Shown here piece by piece: positions 6,602-7,534 of a stretch of DNA of 7,534 nucleotides. The stretch spans positions 530-8,063 of the forward strand of contig MHDY01000078.1 in the NCBI GenBank assembly GCA_001803705.1. The letters are read 5' to 3'. This DNA comes from Nitrospirae bacterium GWC2_56_14 (GTDB lineage Bacteria > Nitrospirota > UBA9217). The notes under the pieces are model-generated. The model was given only the letters and a program-made list of their open reading frames with translations. It did not search any database and was not told the DNA's origin. Positions within the stretch are counted from its first letter, which is position 1. Every line of letters starts with the position of its first letter. The translations under genes were made by a program, and so were the position numbers.

Positions 6602-6703
6602 CATGAGAAGCGCTTGGTTGAAAAGAACTATTTTATGGCGCGCTGCTTGCATAGTCCGCAGGGCTGTAGCCAAGCAAAATGTAAAGAAGGGGAGCTTGCA
6701 AGA

Positions 6704-6892
6704 ATGGAATTCTGCGATACCGATCTGGTCGAAGTGACGTTAAGCGAGGAAGAGTATCTCCGCCTGCCGAAGGAAGCATTGCAGGTGCTTTCCCTCTCTG
6801 TCGGCTATCCCGGACCGGAAGGTTTTGTGTTCAGGATGCCTGGCAGTCGGGTGAGAGAGTTGATGCGCCATGCATCTCCGTCTGAAGAATAG
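6704..6892 (+). CDS. Small unrecognised protein (62 aa; longer forms possible)
   Basis: From the ATG at 6704 this frame gives a 62-residue, mostly acidic protein (MEFCDTDLVEVTLSEEEYLRLPKEALQ...) ending in a charged helix-like tail (SRVRELMRHASPSEE). There is no signal peptide or membrane segment, so it should be cytoplasmic. I do not recognise the family. The start is uncertain. ATG 6704 has GGGGAG nine bases upstream, and the codons after it look more like the neighbouring genes than those before it. The frame also stays open upstream, with possible starts at ATG 6635 (no clear ribosome site), TTG 6614 (12 bases after a perfect AAGGAGG) and TTG 6575 (inside an inverted repeat). The upstream extension would add three cysteines (CLHSPQGCSQAKC), which together with Cys4 could suggest metal binding. 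The gene is preceded and followed by AT-rich spacers and appears to stand alone. Confidence 0.5.
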   Translation: MEFCDTDLVEVTLSEEEYLRLPKEALQVLSLSVGYPGPEGFVFRMPGSRVRELMRHASPSEE

Positions 6893-7028
6893 GGTATTTT
6901 TTTGAGTTTGAACATCTAATAATTTGGATAGAGCGAACACATTATAGCCAGCATATTTTATTTAAACCCGAATAGAGAGTGTCTAACGCGAGGGCCTGCC
7001 CCTGTCGGATGCACGTAAGAAAAAATTG

Positions 7029-7534
7029 ATGACTCGTTTCTGCAGAATGAGGCGATTCAGTTTTGTTGCACTGCTATCCGTGTCGGTGGTGATCAGCGGG
7101 ACTGCGGCCTGGGGAGCGGCTCCCGGCCAGTATGTCTCTGCATGCAGCGACTGTCATGGAATGCCGCCGGTCGATGCGGCATATCGCAACATCAGTACCG
7201 GCGGGTTCAGGGGGAACCACGAGACCCACGCAGGAGACAGCCCCGGCACGTGTGTGCGCTGCCATGATGGCAGTGATTCTTTTTCTTCCGGCCACATGGA
7301 CGCGGTGGTAACGCTGTCCGGAAACCTTAATTCCTCCTCCCTAGCAGCGACCTATCGTATCGACGATCAGCCGACACTCTTCGTTAACCGGACATCCGGC
7401 TGGCGGCCAGGTACCTGTTCCTCTGTCAACTGCCACTTCGAATCCGTTACCCCCTTGTGGGGAGGCGCAAGATTCTCGTCCGCAAATGATTGCGCCGCGT
7501 GCCATACGGTCCCCGGCCCCTCATCATCCCACAC
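7029..7534 (+). CDS. Multihaem c-type cytochrome, CX4CH/CXXCH type (cut by right edge)
   Basis: The visible 168 residues begin with a Sec signal peptide (charged MTRFCRMRRF, then a hydrophobic run; likely cleavage in AAWGA-APG). Four haem-binding sites follow: CSDCH (39-43), CVRCH (75-79), CSSVNCH (130-136) and CAACH (155-159). The third has four residues between its cysteines. The stretch from the CX4CH site through TPLW to CAACH matches the repeat of the Geobacter C4xCH...C2xCH cytochrome family. Such proteins are periplasmic or outer-surface electron carriers, often used in extracellular electron transfer; the exact role here is unknown. Extra histidines (64, 67, 89) may be distal haem ligands. 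The ATG at 7029 follows only a weak AAGA ribosome site; an in-frame ATG at 7047 would also give a good signal peptide. A stop at 6984-6986 rules out earlier starts. The gene continues past the window, so total haem number is unknown. Confidence 0.93.
   Translation, partial: MTRFCRMRRFSFVALLSVSVVISGTAAWGAAPGQYVSACSDCHGMPPVDAAYRNISTGGFRGNHETHAGDSPGTCVRCHDGSDSFSSGHMDAVVTLSGNLNSSSLAATYRIDDQPTLFVNRTSGWRPGTCSSVNCHFESVTPLWGGARFSSANDCAACHTVPGPSSSH

Larger units (their letters stand above)
6395..6703. other. Spacer after the operon; no confident gene
   Basis: This stretch lies between the barrel-protein gene and the small downstream gene and is AT-rich between about 6490 and 6575. It holds a 12-base palindrome CTTCTCGAGAAG (6476-6487), a 7-bp inverted repeat (6555-6579) and a perfect AAGGAGG (6595-6601). 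No GC stem followed by a T-tract was found after the barrel-protein stop. The frame of the small gene stays open leftward to about 6575, so part of this stretch could be its coding sequence. Confidence 0.4.

Noticed and set aside
6897..6903. Run of seven T after the small gene, as an intrinsic terminator
   Set aside because: No GC stem directly precedes it; the nearest pairing (GATGC/GCATC) is about 20 bases upstream inside the gene.
6893..7028. GEMM-type cyclic-dinucleotide riboswitch before the cytochrome
   Set aside because: It was looked for because such switches are common in Geobacter, but the conserved core motifs are not visible.

Overview
The window most likely comes from a Geobacter-like member of the Desulfuromonadales (Geobacteraceae). 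The best evidence is at the right edge. There, a secreted multihaem c-type cytochrome combines ordinary CXXCH sites with a CX4CH site, laid out like the 'C4xCH...C2xCH' cytochrome family known mainly from Geobacter. A chemoreceptor of a kind common in these bacteria, fairly GC-rich codons, and AT-richer spacers fit this. No tRNA, rRNA, CRISPR array, transposase or other mobile element was seen.

Layout, left to right. (1) The 5' end of an unrecognised minus-strand gene (1-228), cut by the window edge, has a good sigma70-type promoter behind it. (2) After a spacer of about 300 bases comes a full-length methyl-accepting chemotaxis protein on the plus strand (525-2138). (3) Converging on it is a minus-strand FAD-linked oxidoreductase of the berberine-bridge-enzyme (BBE) type (2246-3661). 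The 107-base gap between the two holds a perfect 8-bp inverted repeat. (4) Diverging from the oxidoreductase is a two-gene plus-strand operon. The first gene (3787-5058) is a periplasmic thioredoxin-fold domain with a CPHC motif fused to a CcdA/DsbD-like membrane electron carrier. The second (5063-6394) is an outer-membrane beta-barrel protein with an N-terminal coiled coil. (5) A spacer of about 300 bases, AT-rich in its right part, holds a 7-bp inverted repeat and an orphan Shine-Dalgarno sequence. It leads to a small unrecognised gene (6704-6892, start uncertain). (6) The window ends inside the multihaem cytochrome gene (7029 to beyond 7534).

How the genes may work together. The operon at 3787-6394 is the only tightly linked unit. 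It should move reducing equivalents from the cytoplasm across the inner membrane to a periplasmic CPHC domain, made together with an outer-membrane channel or receptor. This suggests periplasmic thiol redox work tied to uptake or efflux of a substrate, perhaps a metal; that link is inference. The chemoreceptor, flavoenzyme and cytochrome look like independent units. No wholly new system is evident. The thioredoxin/DsbD-fusion plus barrel pair is the most interesting candidate.
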